Assembly: GCA_030549775.1 (NCBI GenBank)
Contig: CM060180.1
Span: forward strand, 85,201,172-85,265,171
DNA length: 64,000 bases
Direction: 5' to 3'
From: Tamarix chinensis
Taxonomy: Eukaryota > Streptophyta > Magnoliopsida > Caryophyllales > Tamaricaceae
Of this stretch, positions 11,906 to 23,800 are shown piece by piece. Numbering within the stretch: position 1 is the first letter of the stretch; every line of letters begins with the position of its first letter. The position numbers and the translations under genes were made by a program. The notes beneath the pieces were generated by a model, which was not told the origin of the DNA, made no database searches, and was given only the letters and a program-made list of their open reading frames with translations.

Positions 11906-11951
11906 CACTTAGTACCAAACCGGCTCTCTCCGAGCGTTTCAGTACCAAGTG
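11906..11951 (-). ncRNA. Conserved 46-nt LTR stem-loop (copy in C)
   Basis: Two 20-nt arms around a 6-nt loop, read on the minus strand. Here pair 13 is A-U where the other copies have G-C (compensatory), while pairs 15, 18 and 20 are mismatched. Position and length match the five other copies. Confidence 0.7.
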
Positions 11952-12219
11952 CTAAGGCTAAGGAAAATATTTACATTAAATTCAAATCAACAGTTTATAA
12001 AAGAACTTGAAAGATCATACCTAAAAATCAGAGTACGCATAAACGTTTATAAACGTAATAAAATAGAAATCAGAGTGCGAAATCAAAGAGAATAAATACT
12101 CCAATACAAAGAAATAATAACAGGAAATAAAATTACATAAAGAATGAAATACGGCCACAACTCTCTCGAACTTGAGCCAAACATGCTCAACGCTCAACCC
12201 CAACTGATATCTCGCCCAC

Positions 12220-12279
12220 CTGCACAAATTCAGAAGGGCATACTACTCGTGGGAATGAGCAGCACCCATAAAAAGGGTG
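12220..12279 (-). promoter_or_regulatory. Splice-acceptor-like module in C
   Basis: Minus-strand TTTGTGCAG/GTGG places an acceptor AG at 12220-12221. A small hairpin CACCC..GGGTG (12263-12267 with 12275-12279) lies 41 nt upstream, as in B. The matching donor is damaged: at 26062-26063 the sequence reads CAG/ATAAAG instead of GT. Confidence 0.45.
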
Positions 12280-12510
12280 ATCAATACGCTACATACTAAG
12301 TAAGGTAACCGAGCACTAAGGCCAACACATAAGCACATAATCCATGCAGAATAATAACAGGACAATCCAACATAACAACATAAAGGTATATGAACAATTC
12401 AGGTAAATGTACGGAGGCCCAATTATAGTCCGGAGTAATTACTTAATTAATCTCTTTATCAAAAGTTGATACATACTAAGCTTTATATCAAATCCATGCG
12501 AGTACAGAAG

Positions 12511-12905
12511 CCCCCACTATTATAGCCGGTGGATCGGAGGCACATAGGGTATCATACCCTAACCACTATTATAGCCGGTGGATCGGAAACACATAGGACT
12601 ACGCGTCCTAACCACTATTCCTAACCGGTGGATCGGTTGGCCCTGGCTCGCATGGTGTTCCACTGTAAGTAGTTAGTATCTTTTAGGCATTTTAGCAAAA
12701 CTTTGGTTTGCGGTTGTTGAGCTCGGGAACCCCCACTATTATAACCGGTGGATCGGTTACGCATAGGACATCATCCCCTAACCACTATTATAGCCGGTGG
12801 ATCGGTCACACATAGGGTAAACACCCTAACCACTATTATTACCGGTGGATCAGTTGCACATAGGGTAAGAACCCTAACCACTATTCCGAACCAGTGGATC
12901 GGTTG
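12511..12905 (-). repeat. CCACCGG-type motif array in C
   Basis: Seven copies of a roughly 25-bp motif, on the plus strand CCACTATTATAGCCGGTGG followed by ATCGG, spaced about 50 bp within groups. The groups form two higher-order units separated by a block containing CCACTGTAAGTAGTTAGTA. The motif begins CCAC and ends GTGG. Confidence 0.85.
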
Positions 12906-13624
12906 GTCCCGTCTCAACAATCTTCCACTTTAAATAATTAGTGTCTTTAGTATCTTATTCAAAGGCTTTCCTTGGACATGCATCAGTCATCACACATCAC
13001 AAATCATAAAATTCCACCATCATAATTACACTTTAGTCACCACATGCACAAGATAATACAAAAACCCTAATCAGCCACCACAAACCTCGATTAACCACAA
13101 CCAACCATAGTTAACCACTCCAAACCTTATTTGACCATAACAACCATAATTAGCCACTCCACGCCTTAGTTAATCATAACCAACCACAATTATCCACTCC
13201 AACCCTAATTAATCACAACAACCCAGAGTTCATTACTCCAAACCCTAATTCAATCTCTTCCATACACTCATAATGCTCCACGTACTATTTTTCATCCAAA
13301 ATAGTTCAACACCTAAATAATACTTACATTACCTTCCTTACATCCCAAATCAGCGTTCCATACGTAAAATTCACTCTCATACAAACTGTACACATCCCAT
13401 GCAATTATTAACTTCCATGCAAACCCTAATACCACCATACAACCATTATGCAAAACCCAAAATCTCATCATACAAAACCCTAAATTCAATCCACATAACC
13501 CAAAGGTTCATTCATACCAAACCCTAGATTCAAACCATATACAACCCAAAGATTCATTCACACAAAAACCTAAATGCAATCCATACCAACACAAAGATTC
13601 AAATCATATAAAACCCAATGATTT

Positions 13625-14030
13625 TTCCACATAATACAATTGATTAGATTCTCCCCCTTTCATAACCACAATTTAGATTCCACCATACAAGACTATAAGT
13701 TAGATTCTCCCACATAAAATCATAAATTAGAATCTCCCAAGCAAAACCATAATTTGGATTAATTGGATTCCCCCCAAACAAATCATAAATTAGATTCTCC
13801 CAATCAAATCATAAATTAGGTTCTCCCATATAATATCATAAATTACATTCTCCCCAAATAACGTCTTAAATTAGATTCTCCCTAACAAACCATAAATTCA
13901 ATTCTCCCATATAACATCATAAATTAGATTCTTCCTAACAAACCATAAATTCAATTCTCCCATATAACATCATAAATTATATTCTCTATACAAAACCTCA
14001 AAAATCATAAATTAGATTCTCATACACGAA
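13625..14030 (-). repeat. Short tandem array in C (ATTAGATTCTCCC type)
   Basis: About a dozen imperfect repeats of roughly 30-35 bp built on ATTAGATTCTCCC and CATAAATTAG. It is the counterpart of the array at 37855-38262 in D, which has the same unit on the other strand. Confidence 0.75.
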
Positions 14031-14384
14031 ACCCTAAAATTCTCCATTTTATTCCTCTACTCATGAATACATGGAATACTTAGGTCAACTCACATCCCTT
14101 AATCAACTTCTTTCTCCATCCTCCTTTTTCATCCTTCTTCCCCACACGACCACATCGACATTCTCACATGCATGTCTTATAGGGTCATACACAAATAATA
14201 CACATGCCATACGAAAAACATACTTCAACTCCACGTCATATCATATACGACATAATTAATAATCATAAACATAGAATGCATAGCTGTAACACCCCCAAAT
14301 TTACTACTGAAAAATTTCGTTTAACTCAAAAGTTTTTGCGGAAGCAGGAAAATTAAAACCGTAAACTCGGGGGCATTACCGCCA

Positions 14385-14430
14385 CACTTAGTACCAGATC
14401 GATCCATGACTACCGATCCGATACCAAGCG
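14385..14430 (-). ncRNA. Conserved 46-nt LTR stem-loop (LARD, 3' LTR)
   Basis: Minus-strand arms begin CGCTTGGTATC and end GGTACTAAGTG. Pair 15, an A/G mismatch in C, D, A and B, is U-A here. Pair 2 is G-U and pair 10 is U-G, so pairing is kept by wobble. It lies about 100 bp from the LTR end and therefore just upstream of the PBS in the genomic RNA. Confidence 0.75.
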
Positions 14431-14723
14431 CTAAGGCTAGAAAGAAATAAAACCAGGACAACCATTCATAAACCACGAGTTCTACAAATCAGAGTGCGAA
14501 GGTAAAAGTTACATTCCGAAATACGATTTAAAAGGTCCATCTATCAGAATACTTAAAATAACGGAATAGCAAGATACGATAAAACCCTTGAAAAGTTAAA
14601 TACAACATCTATGTCCTCTAAAGACAAATACGATTAAACCACACGATTTTCGAAGGGTAATTATCCGGACCACTTACTCACTCATATCCAGTCTTCCACC
14701 CCAACTTAGTAACTGATCAAGAC

Positions 14724-14801
14724 CTGCATCAAAGGTCTGCTCCCCACCATCGGTGGATCATCACAGGACCCGGTTAATCAAGGCAGTATCAGTACGGGTC
14801 C
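14724..14801 (-). promoter_or_regulatory. Splice-acceptor-like module, LARD 3' LTR
   Basis: Minus-strand GATGCAG/GTC gives AG at 14724-14725. GGACCC (14766-14771) pairs with GGGTCC (14796-14801) in a hairpin 40 nt upstream of the AG, and a CCACC..GGTGG mini-hairpin lies between. The donor GATTTAG/GTAAGG is at 16479-16480, giving a candidate intron of about 1.76 kb. The second LTR repeats this at 21334-21335 and 23086-23087. Confidence 0.5.
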
Positions 14802-15013
14802 AGTACTGAGTAAGGCGTAGACGCTAAGCATACAATCACACACAATCATAAAAGCAACATGCATATATACACAAGATACATGATCAATACGTCAGCCATA
14901 CATCAGGATAAGTAAACGGAAAGCTGAATCATGCTCATACAATGTCCGTTATTTCTTATTATGAGAATAATCTCTTTTACCAACAGTCTTTATTTAACCT
15001 GTAAGCACGGGGA

Positions 15014-15440
15014 CCTCCACTATTATAGCCGGTGGTCCGGAAATATAATCACAGGGCAGCACGCCTCTGACCACTATTAATAACCGGTGGATCGGACTGG
15101 CCCCGCACTTACATGGTGTTCCACTGTAAGTGGTTAGTATTTTTCCTGATTTAACTTATTTACTTTGGATGTACTGAGCCGAGATCCCTCCACTATTATA
15201 GCCGGTGGTCCGGAAATAAACACAGAGCAGAACGCCTCTGACCACTATTAATAACCGGTGGATCGGACTGGGCTCGGCTCAATAATCTCACTTTACGTTA
15301 TTAGTATCTTTCCATGATTTAACTTATTAGTTTGGGTCTGTCGAGCCCGGATCCCTCCACTATTGTAGCCGGTGGTCCGGAAATATAATTACAGGGCAAC
15401 ACGCCTCTGACCACTATTAATAACCGGTGGAACGGACTGG
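15014..15440 (-). repeat. CCACCGG-type motif array, LARD 3' LTR
   Basis: Six motifs in three higher-order units of about 166 bp, each with a CCGGTGGTCCGG form followed about 55 bp later by a CCGGTGGATCGG form. The first unit of the other LTR (21624) has lost 4 bp in its first motif. Confidence 0.88.
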
Positions 15441-15689
15441 GTCGGGCTCATCAGTATTTCACTTTAAGCAGTTAATGTCTTATTCGTATCTTATTGAATC
15501 ATATCAGGTCCTTGACATGCATAAGTCATTCACCACATTCATGCACATAATAACAAATGGTAAAATTCCACATTCACAACTATACTTGACTCAATAATAC
15601 ACATAATAACGCCAAACAACTCTAAACAGCCATACGAACCATGATGGTCCACACCAAGCCATGGTTAACCACTCTCAACCTTCTTTTGT

Positions 15690-16040
15690 CTATAACAACC
15701 ATAATACCATCACGAAAACCCTAATACCACCATCAGTCATTAATACCACCAGGAAAACATTAAAACCACTATATCAACCACAATACCATCCTCCAAACCC
15801 TAATACCACGATAGTCATTAATACCACCAATAAATCATTAAAACCACTATACAAACCGCCATACCATCTTCCAAACCCTAATACCACAATACCATCTTAC
15901 AAAGCCCAATACTACCCTAGTCATTAATACCACCCAGTAATTATTAAAACAACTATATAAACCCTAATGCCACCTTACAAACCCTAATACCACCATAAGT
16001 CATTAATACCACCAAATACTCATTAAAACCACTATATACA
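15690..16040 (-). repeat. Tandem array, LARD 3' LTR (CCCTAATACCACC type)
   Basis: Imperfect repeats built on CCCTAATACCACC and GTCATTAATACCACC with a period of about 65-80 bp. Related to the larger array in A (49550-50480). The same array is at about 22297-22647 in the other LTR. Confidence 0.8.
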
Positions 16041-18521
16041 CTCCAATACCACCAAGCAACAGACTCCCCCACACAACCTTAATTCATACCCACCTTGTTG
16101 TTTACTTAATTCCACTTTCTCCTCATTATTTCACAAATGGCGAACTACTTAGGTCGTCCATACCTTGTTTAGCCAACATACTCCCCTTTGGTCATTCTAA
16201 CCTCTTATTTTTCTTTTTCAAGTCTTCCACTTCACCCCACTCACTCACATAACCCAACCTACATGACGTAGGGGTCACATCACATCACACTACATCACAA
16301 CACATCACACTACATCACAGCATATTAGCACACGAAGACTAGGATACGGGGACGTACCTCGGATCCATGCAGCGCTTCACAAACAAGCATATAGTATACA
16401 TATTATAACACCCAATTGTACAAAGCATATAAGACACTTAAAACATGCAGAGCACACAAGAGCCTTAGTTACGTCCTTACCTAAATCGGCGCCGGGCTTG
16501 GAGCACGCTCCTACACCTCCTGGGGTTTGACCCGGTTCACCTATAAGAGGGAAAGAGATCCCTAGTTCGTGGGTCCACGAGAAAGCTTTCCTAGACCCGA
16601 TAGAAATCGAAAACTAAATTAGAAAACTATCCTATCAATCAATAATTTCAATTATTATAATGTAATCGATACAAAGAGACACAAACTATTTTTCTTGGAA
16701 AATGTGTCCAAAACTTAGGACTTAAAAGCATAACTCTATTAAGATTTAAGATTAAATATAAATCAAAACAGATTAATACAAACACACTTAGGACATTTCA
16801 AATTAGTTTGGAAACCCGAGAAGAATAATCGATCATAGGTTAATTTATCGAAAATAACTTATTTATTAGGTTTTACAACTAAATAAGTAATCCAACCAAT
16901 TTACATAGAATCAAATCCCAACCGATTAGGTTAAAACATAATTTAAATGATGTAAAACCCAAAGATAGAAATCGATTAGATAAACTACGCATAGCAACAT
17001 TAATTCTACAAAATCATCCCCGAAGATTAGGGTTTTAAATGCCTAACTACGAATTGACCAAATTACTTTGATTACCTCAAATTGATAGTTTTAAAATACA
17101 ATTAAACTAATTTTAGATAAATCCGGCTAATTAAATTTCAACAAAACAATCTTCCGATTAACCAATTCCAAACAATCCATTTTTAAAAATTAGGGTTTTA
17201 AAGCCCATGACACAACTCAAGTAATTCAAATCAATTAATTACAATTAAAGGTATTAGAAAGTAATTAGGATCATTTCAACTACTTCTATAAATCTAATTT
17301 TAGCAAAACAACTATACAAATAACTAATTTCATAACCTCACTTAAAATCTAGGGTTTTAAGCCCGAAAATATGATTCGGTAAAATTCTATAAATTTAATC
17401 AAATTGAAGGTTTAGAAATGCAATTAAACACATTTTATAACATATCAAATAATCAATTGATCAAAATCAATAAAGGAAATACGCAATTCAGCACAATTAG
17501 GGTTTTTGAACCCGGAACGCAAATCCGACCAATTATTGCCAAAACATACCAATTGACGGTTCAGAAATGTAATTAAACATATTCTAATATAATTTATATA
17601 GTCAATTGAATAACATAACCCAATTACAAAATCCAATTTAAACCCGCGGGGGTTTTGACCTAAAAATCCAATTCCGGTCAAATACGCACAATTTTCCCAA
17701 ATCAACACTTCTAATATAAAATTAAATACATTTTAAATGATACCATAAAATCAATTGAGCGGAATGGCTCAATTATACGACCCAATTTCATTATACCCGA
17801 AATTTGACCTAGGAATCAAATTCCGATAAAACCTGCATAAATTTCTCAAATTGATAGTTCCAAAATGAAATTGGATACATTTTAAAACATATTGTATAAT
17901 CAATTTGTCCGAAATCACAAAAACGGGCGGATCCGAAAAATTTGGGCATAACCCGGCTAAAAATCCAATTTTTCCAAAATTCCAACACAACCACACAATT
18001 AACTCTTCCAAATCATTCTTATAGCATATACATACATAATCAAACAACTAATTTAGCTTTTTATAAGCTAATTCATACCCAATCAACCAAAACAAGGGTT
18101 AGGGTTTTCGGAAATTATACCAAACGAAAAACCGATGGATCGGGGCAAAGGAAGGTCGGGGAAGCTTCGTTGGAGGCCAAGGACTGCTCGCCGGTGATCG
18201 GCGAGGCTCGCCGGAGCCGGACGGTGGCAGTGCTGCCTGCGGTTGTTCCTCCTGCGCGCAGCTGCTGTGCGCTGCTGTCGCTGGTGCTGGTGCTGCGTCG
18301 GCTGCTGTCGCGCGGCTTTAGCAGCTGCTGCTGCGGTGGTTAGTGGCGATCGGAGCTCGGCCGGAGTGGGGAGGAGCAAGGAGGGGCAGCTGGGAGAAGG
18401 GGTGGCTGGTGCGGGTTTGGGGCTGCGCAGAGGGCAGTAGGTCGGGAGCAGCAGGGAAAGAGAAGAGAGAAAGAAAAAAAGAAGGGATGGGGGTCGGGGT
18501 CCCGATCGGGTAGGGCTGCCG

Positions 18522-18523
<2 letters not shown>

Positions 18524-18559
<36 letters not shown>
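18524..18559 (-). repeat. Homopolymer run (36 T on plus)
   Basis: A 36-bp T run that corresponds to only 23 T in the other LTR (25131-25153). It is poly(A) in the element's sense and lies inside the LTR at the boundary of the GC-rich block, where the other families have a polypyrimidine tract. Replication slippage explains the difference. Confidence 0.85.
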
Positions 18560-19411
18560 CAAATACACATATAAAATAAACTACTAAAAATTTAAAAACT
18601 ATTATTGGGGAATTTTATCTAAAATTCATTAAATGAAAATTATTTCGTAAGGTTCCGAAGGCTTAAAATCGATATAAAAGCTACATAAAGAATTTCGGAA
18701 ATATTTTCGGAAAAACTTACCAACGTACGTAAAAATTTATATTATTTACGGAAATACATTATAAGACCTCAAAATAATATTTAAAAGCATAAAAGTGAAT
18801 ACTTAAATTAAATTCTAATAAACCGAGACTAATTCAAATAATTTTCGAAATCGGTTTTCCGTAAACCAAAAATCGTAAAATGGAAGAAAATTAATTCCGG
18901 AAAGAAATTCATCAATAAACTCCGAAATCTTTTAATTTAAAACTTCTCGAAGATATTAACAATTTTCGAAAACGAATAAATTTAAAGTTGGAAATATTTT
19001 CTACGGATAAAATCATTAAAATAAATTTAACTATTTAAATAGAAATTCTATAATTTAATTAATATATTTCGTTAATGAAATATAACTTCAAAACAATGTC
19101 GTAATCACATAACGAAATTATAATCGAAAACAAATTAAAAATATTAAAACCCAAAATACGAGAAAGAACGGGAATATATATTTTTAACCGAAGATCGACA
19201 TCATAAGAATATAATAAAATCACTGTCGTGAACGAATTTGTCTAGAATGGTTCGCAACGACAATGATTAATTACATTCAATTATGAATTCGAAATCATCG
19301 ATAAATCTGTAAAACGAAACGAAATTAGAATAATTAATTATTTACATCAAATTACGCTAATAAAATCATTAAGCTCAATAAATCTGGATTTTAAAAATAC
19401 GGGATATTACA

Positions 19412-20894
19412 TCACTACCCCCTTAAAAAGGAACTTCGTCCCCGAAGTTCGGGAAAACCTAGGTAGCGGAAACTTGACAAAATAATTGAGTAAAACATTG
19501 CCCGCAATAAATAAATTAAGAGTAACTTCGAAGAAAAGTAAAACGACGTTTACGAAATCAAACCAACAAGGTTGAATCAAAACAAGGCATGGGAAGTAAA
19601 ATAAAAGAAGGAGAATTGATATTTAGTAGATCAAATACAATGTAATTTCAAATACAGAAGAATTACAGACTTAAGGTCAAAATAATTTACAAAAATATTA
19701 TTCTTTAAAACAAGGTCTTACAAAATGATATCAAAGGTATAACATGGAGTTCAAATAGAATAAAGGAACGAAAACTCTAAAGATTACACAACCCTAATAA
19801 TACAACTAATACATAATATGCACATAAAGCCTTACACAATAAGTTATCTCTATAACATTATACAATAAAAAAAACGAGGTTAACACTTCCCTCAACGACT
19901 CATAAAAGATTCTCATACATACCAACCACATACCTCTAAATCAAGGAAGATTCTTACCCCCAAAACACTTTACTAACAAGTTCTCTAATCCACGCTATAA
20001 CCATGCTAGTCTAAACACTTAATTTCGAAAATGCTACTAATATAGCAACTACAACATTCGAGGCCACAATGCTTATTTATCTCCTATTCGTTAATAGTCC
20101 TCCTCATACAAAACAAAACTTAATACCTTATCATCCACCAACAACCGAAAAGAAAATATACCTACCTTACGAGGAAGGATTTTTATATATTAATGCTAAA
20201 ATTACCAACACAAATACAATACGGAAACAACCTGTGATTGAATGATAACTGATGAAAACTAGATATAGACCCAAAATGAAAGTTATACTGCACCATTAAG
20301 ATCACTAGGGTAATTTAGGCACCCTACACTCTATTTATAAACCCGAACACCTCCATCTAAACCTCAACATTATCATTATTATCATCATAGTGCTAGGTTT
20401 CTCCCGATTGAAAATGATACATCTATTCAAACATCACCATTAGGGTTACAATCCTAAATTTATTACAACCCAAAAATTGAAACTACTCAAGCAAAATAGA
20501 TTACGATTCATGTCACATCATGCTATATCCGACAAGGTATGCGTTAAGGTTTTTAATCCACAAAACCTACAAGACTAGGGTTAACCTAGTGGGGTCACTA
20601 CCCCCTTAAGAGCAAACTAATTACCAACCCATAGTAATCACAACACACAAAATACAGAGTTAACGCAAATCAAGCATGTACAATCACAAATGATCATATA
20701 CAAAAAGATAATTACAACAGCAAATCACAAGGCCACTTATACTACCCAATAACGCTATCCTCACAAGCTAATCCGGATAAAAAAAATCATTTGAAAGAAG
20801 TGAAATACATTTTCGTTTAAAACATTTAGGATCGTGAGAACCGAATCTCTAACCGAAACCCGATTCTCAACAACCAAAAGCTCTGATACCAACT
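19412..20894 (-). other. LARD core: PPT, non-coding DNA, PBS
   Basis: 1483 bp with no open frame of note. In minus-strand order: spacer AGT and PBS TGGTATCAGAGC (20880-20891), about 1.43 kb of AT-rich non-coding DNA, a perfect 8-bp inverted repeat GAACTTCG/CGAAGTTC (19431-19450), and the polypurine tract AAGGGGGTAGTGA (19412-19424) against the LTR. The last 50 bp look like the degraded end of a chromovirus pol; the rest has no recognisable similarity to gag or pol. Confidence 0.85.
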
Positions 20895-23800
20895 TGTAAC
20901 ACCCCCAAATTTACTACTGAAAAATTTCGTTTAACTCAAAAGTTTTTGTGGAAGCAGGAAAATTAAAACCGTAAACTCGGGGGCATTACCGCCACACTTA
21001 GTACCAGATCGATCCATGACTACCGATCCGATACCAAGCGCTAAGGCTAGAAAGAAATAAAACCAGGACAACCATTCATAAACCACGAGTTCTACAAATC
21101 AGAGTGCGAAGGTAAAAGTTACATTCCGAAATACGATTTAAAAGGTCCATCTATCAGAATACTTAAAATAACGGAATAGCAAGATACGATAAAACCCTTG
21201 AAAAGTTAAATACAACATCTATGTCCTCTAAAGACAAATACGATTAAACCACACGATTTTCGAAGGGTAATTATCCGGACCACTTACTCACTCATATCCA
21301 GTCTTCCACCCCAACTTAGTAACTGATCAAGACCTGCATCAAAGGTCTGCTCCCCACCATCGGTGGATCATCACAGGACCCGGTTAATCAAGGCAGTATC
21401 AGTACGGGTCCAGTACTGAGTAAGGCGTAGACGCTAAGCATACAATCACACACAATCATAAAAGCAACATGCATATATACACAAGATACATGATCAATAC
21501 GTCAGCCATACATCAGGATAAGTAAACGGAAAGCTGAATCATGCTCATACAATGTCCGTTATTTCTTATTATGAGAATAATCTCTTTTACCAACAGTCTT
21601 TATTTAACCTGTAAGCACGGGGACCTCCACTATTATAGCCGTCCGGAAATATAATCACAGGGCAGCACGCCTCTGACCACTATTAATAACCGGTGGATCG
21701 GACTGGCCCCGCACTTACATGGTGTTCCACTGTAAGTGGTTAGTATTTTTCCTGATTTAACTTATTTACTTTGGATGTACTGAGCCGAGATCCCTCCACT
21801 ATTATAGCCGGTGGTCCGGAAATAAACACAGAGCAGAACGCCTCTGACCACTATTAATAACTGGTGGATCGGACTGGGCTCGGCTCAATAATCTCACTTT
21901 ACGTTATTAGTATCTTTCCCGTGATTTAACTTATTAGTTTGGGTCTGTCGAGCCCGGATCCCTCCACTATTGTAGCCGGTGGTCCGGAAATATAATTACA
22001 GGGCAACACGCCTCTGACCACTATTAATAACCGGTGGAACGGACTGGGTCGGGCTCATCAGTATTTCACTTTAAGCAGTTAATGTCTTATTCGTATCTTA
22101 TTGAATCATATCAGGTCCTTGACATGCATAAGTCATTCACCACATTCATGCACATAATAACAAATGGTAAAATTCCACATTCACAACTATACTTGACTCA
22201 ATAATACACATAATAACGCCAAACAACTCTAAACAGCCATACGAACCATGATGGTCCACACCAAGCCATGGTTAACCACTCTCAACCTTCTTTTGTCTAT
22301 AACAACCATAATACCATCACGAAAACCCTAATACCACCATCAGTCATTAATACCACCAGGAAAACATTAAAACCACTATATCAACCACAATACCATCCTC
22401 CAAACCCTAATACCACGATAGTCATTAATACCACCAATAAATCATTAAAACCACTATACAAACCGCCATACCATCTTCCAAACCCTAATACCACAATACC
22501 ATCTTACAAAGCCCAATACTACCCTAGTCATTAATACCACCCAGTAATTATTAAAACAACTATATAAACCCTAATGCCACCTTACAAACCCTAATACCAC
22601 CATAAGTCATTAATACCACCAAATACTCATTAAAACCACTATATACACTCCAATACCACCAAGCAACAGACTCCCCCACACAACCTTAATTCATACCCAC
22701 CTTGTTGTTTACTTAATTCCACTTTCTCCTCATTATTTCACAAATGGCGAACTACTTAGGTCGTCCATACCTTGTTTAGCCAACATACTCCCCTTTGGTC
22801 ATTCTAACCTCTTATTTTTCTTTTTCAAGTCTTCCACTTCACCCCACTCACTCACATAACCCAACCTACATGACGTAGGGGTCACATCACATCACACTAC
22901 ATCACAACACATCACACTACATCACAGCATATTAGCACACGAAGACTAGGATACGGGGACGTACCTCGGATCCATGCAGCGCTTCACAAACAAGCATATA
23001 GTATACATATTATAACACCCAATTGTACAAAGCATATAAGACACTTAAAACATGCAGAGCACACAAGAGCCTTAGTTACGTCCTTACCTAAATCGGCGCC
23101 GGGCTTGGAGCACGCTCCTACACCTCCTGGGGTTTGACCCGGTTCACCTATAAGAGGGAAAGAGATCCCTAGTTCGTGGGTCCACGAGAAAGCTTTCCTA
23201 GACCCGATAGAAATCGAAAACTAAATTAGAAACTATCCTATCAATCAATAATTTCAATTATTATAATGTAATCGATACAAAGAGACACAAACTATTTTTC
23301 TTGGAAAATGTGTCCAAAACTTAGGACTTAAAAGCATAACTCTATTAAGATTTAAGATTAAATATAAATCAAAACAGATTAATACAAACACACTTAGGAC
23401 ATTTCAAATTAGTTTGGAAACCCGAGAAGAATAATCGATCATAGGTTAATTTATCGAAAATAACTTATTTATTAGGTTTTACAACTAAATAAGTAATCCA
23501 ACCAATTTACATAGAATCAAATCCCAACCGATTAGGTTAAAACATAATTTAAATGATGTAAAACCCAAAGATAGAAATCGATTAGATAAACTACGCATAG
23601 CAACATTAATTCTACAAAATCATCCCCGAAGATTAGGGTTTTAAATGCCTAACTACGAATTGACCAAATTACTTTGATTACCTCAAATTGATAGTTTTAA
23701 AATACAATTAAACTAATTTTAGATAAATCCGGCTAATTAAATTTCAACAAAACAATCTTCCGATTAACCAATTCCAAACAATCCATTTTTAAAAATTAGG

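Larger units (their letters stand above)
14285..19411 (-). repeat. LARD 3' LTR (5.1 kb)
   Basis: TGTAACACCC at 14285 to GATATTACA at 19411 on the plus strand. In minus-strand order it holds an AT-rich part, a 36-bp poly(A) run, a GC-rich block (18120-18520), a long AT-rich part, the donor-like site (16479-16480), a repeat array, the CCACCGG arrays, the acceptor module and the stem-loop. Small open frames inside it, such as 15661-15927, are made of array sequence and recur unchanged in the other LTR. I do not regard them as genes. Confidence 0.92.

Noticed and set aside
12511..12905. Regularly spaced repeats resembling a CRISPR array
   Set aside because: Plant nuclear context; the spacers are themselves related repeats and spacing is uneven. 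It is LTR-internal higher-order repeat DNA.
15661..15927. 88-residue frame repeated identically at 22268-22534
   Set aside because: The identity comes from the two young LTRs of one element; the peptide is translated tandem-array sequence.
18524..18559. Poly(A) tail of a non-LTR or processed retrocopy
   Set aside because: The run is inside both LARD LTRs, has no TSD around it and varies in length between them; it is a homopolymer tract.
18083..18568. 161-residue frame on the minus strand starting in the poly(A) run
   Set aside because: Begins with a lysine run from the homopolymer and is altered by a 1-bp indel in the second LTR; low complexity.
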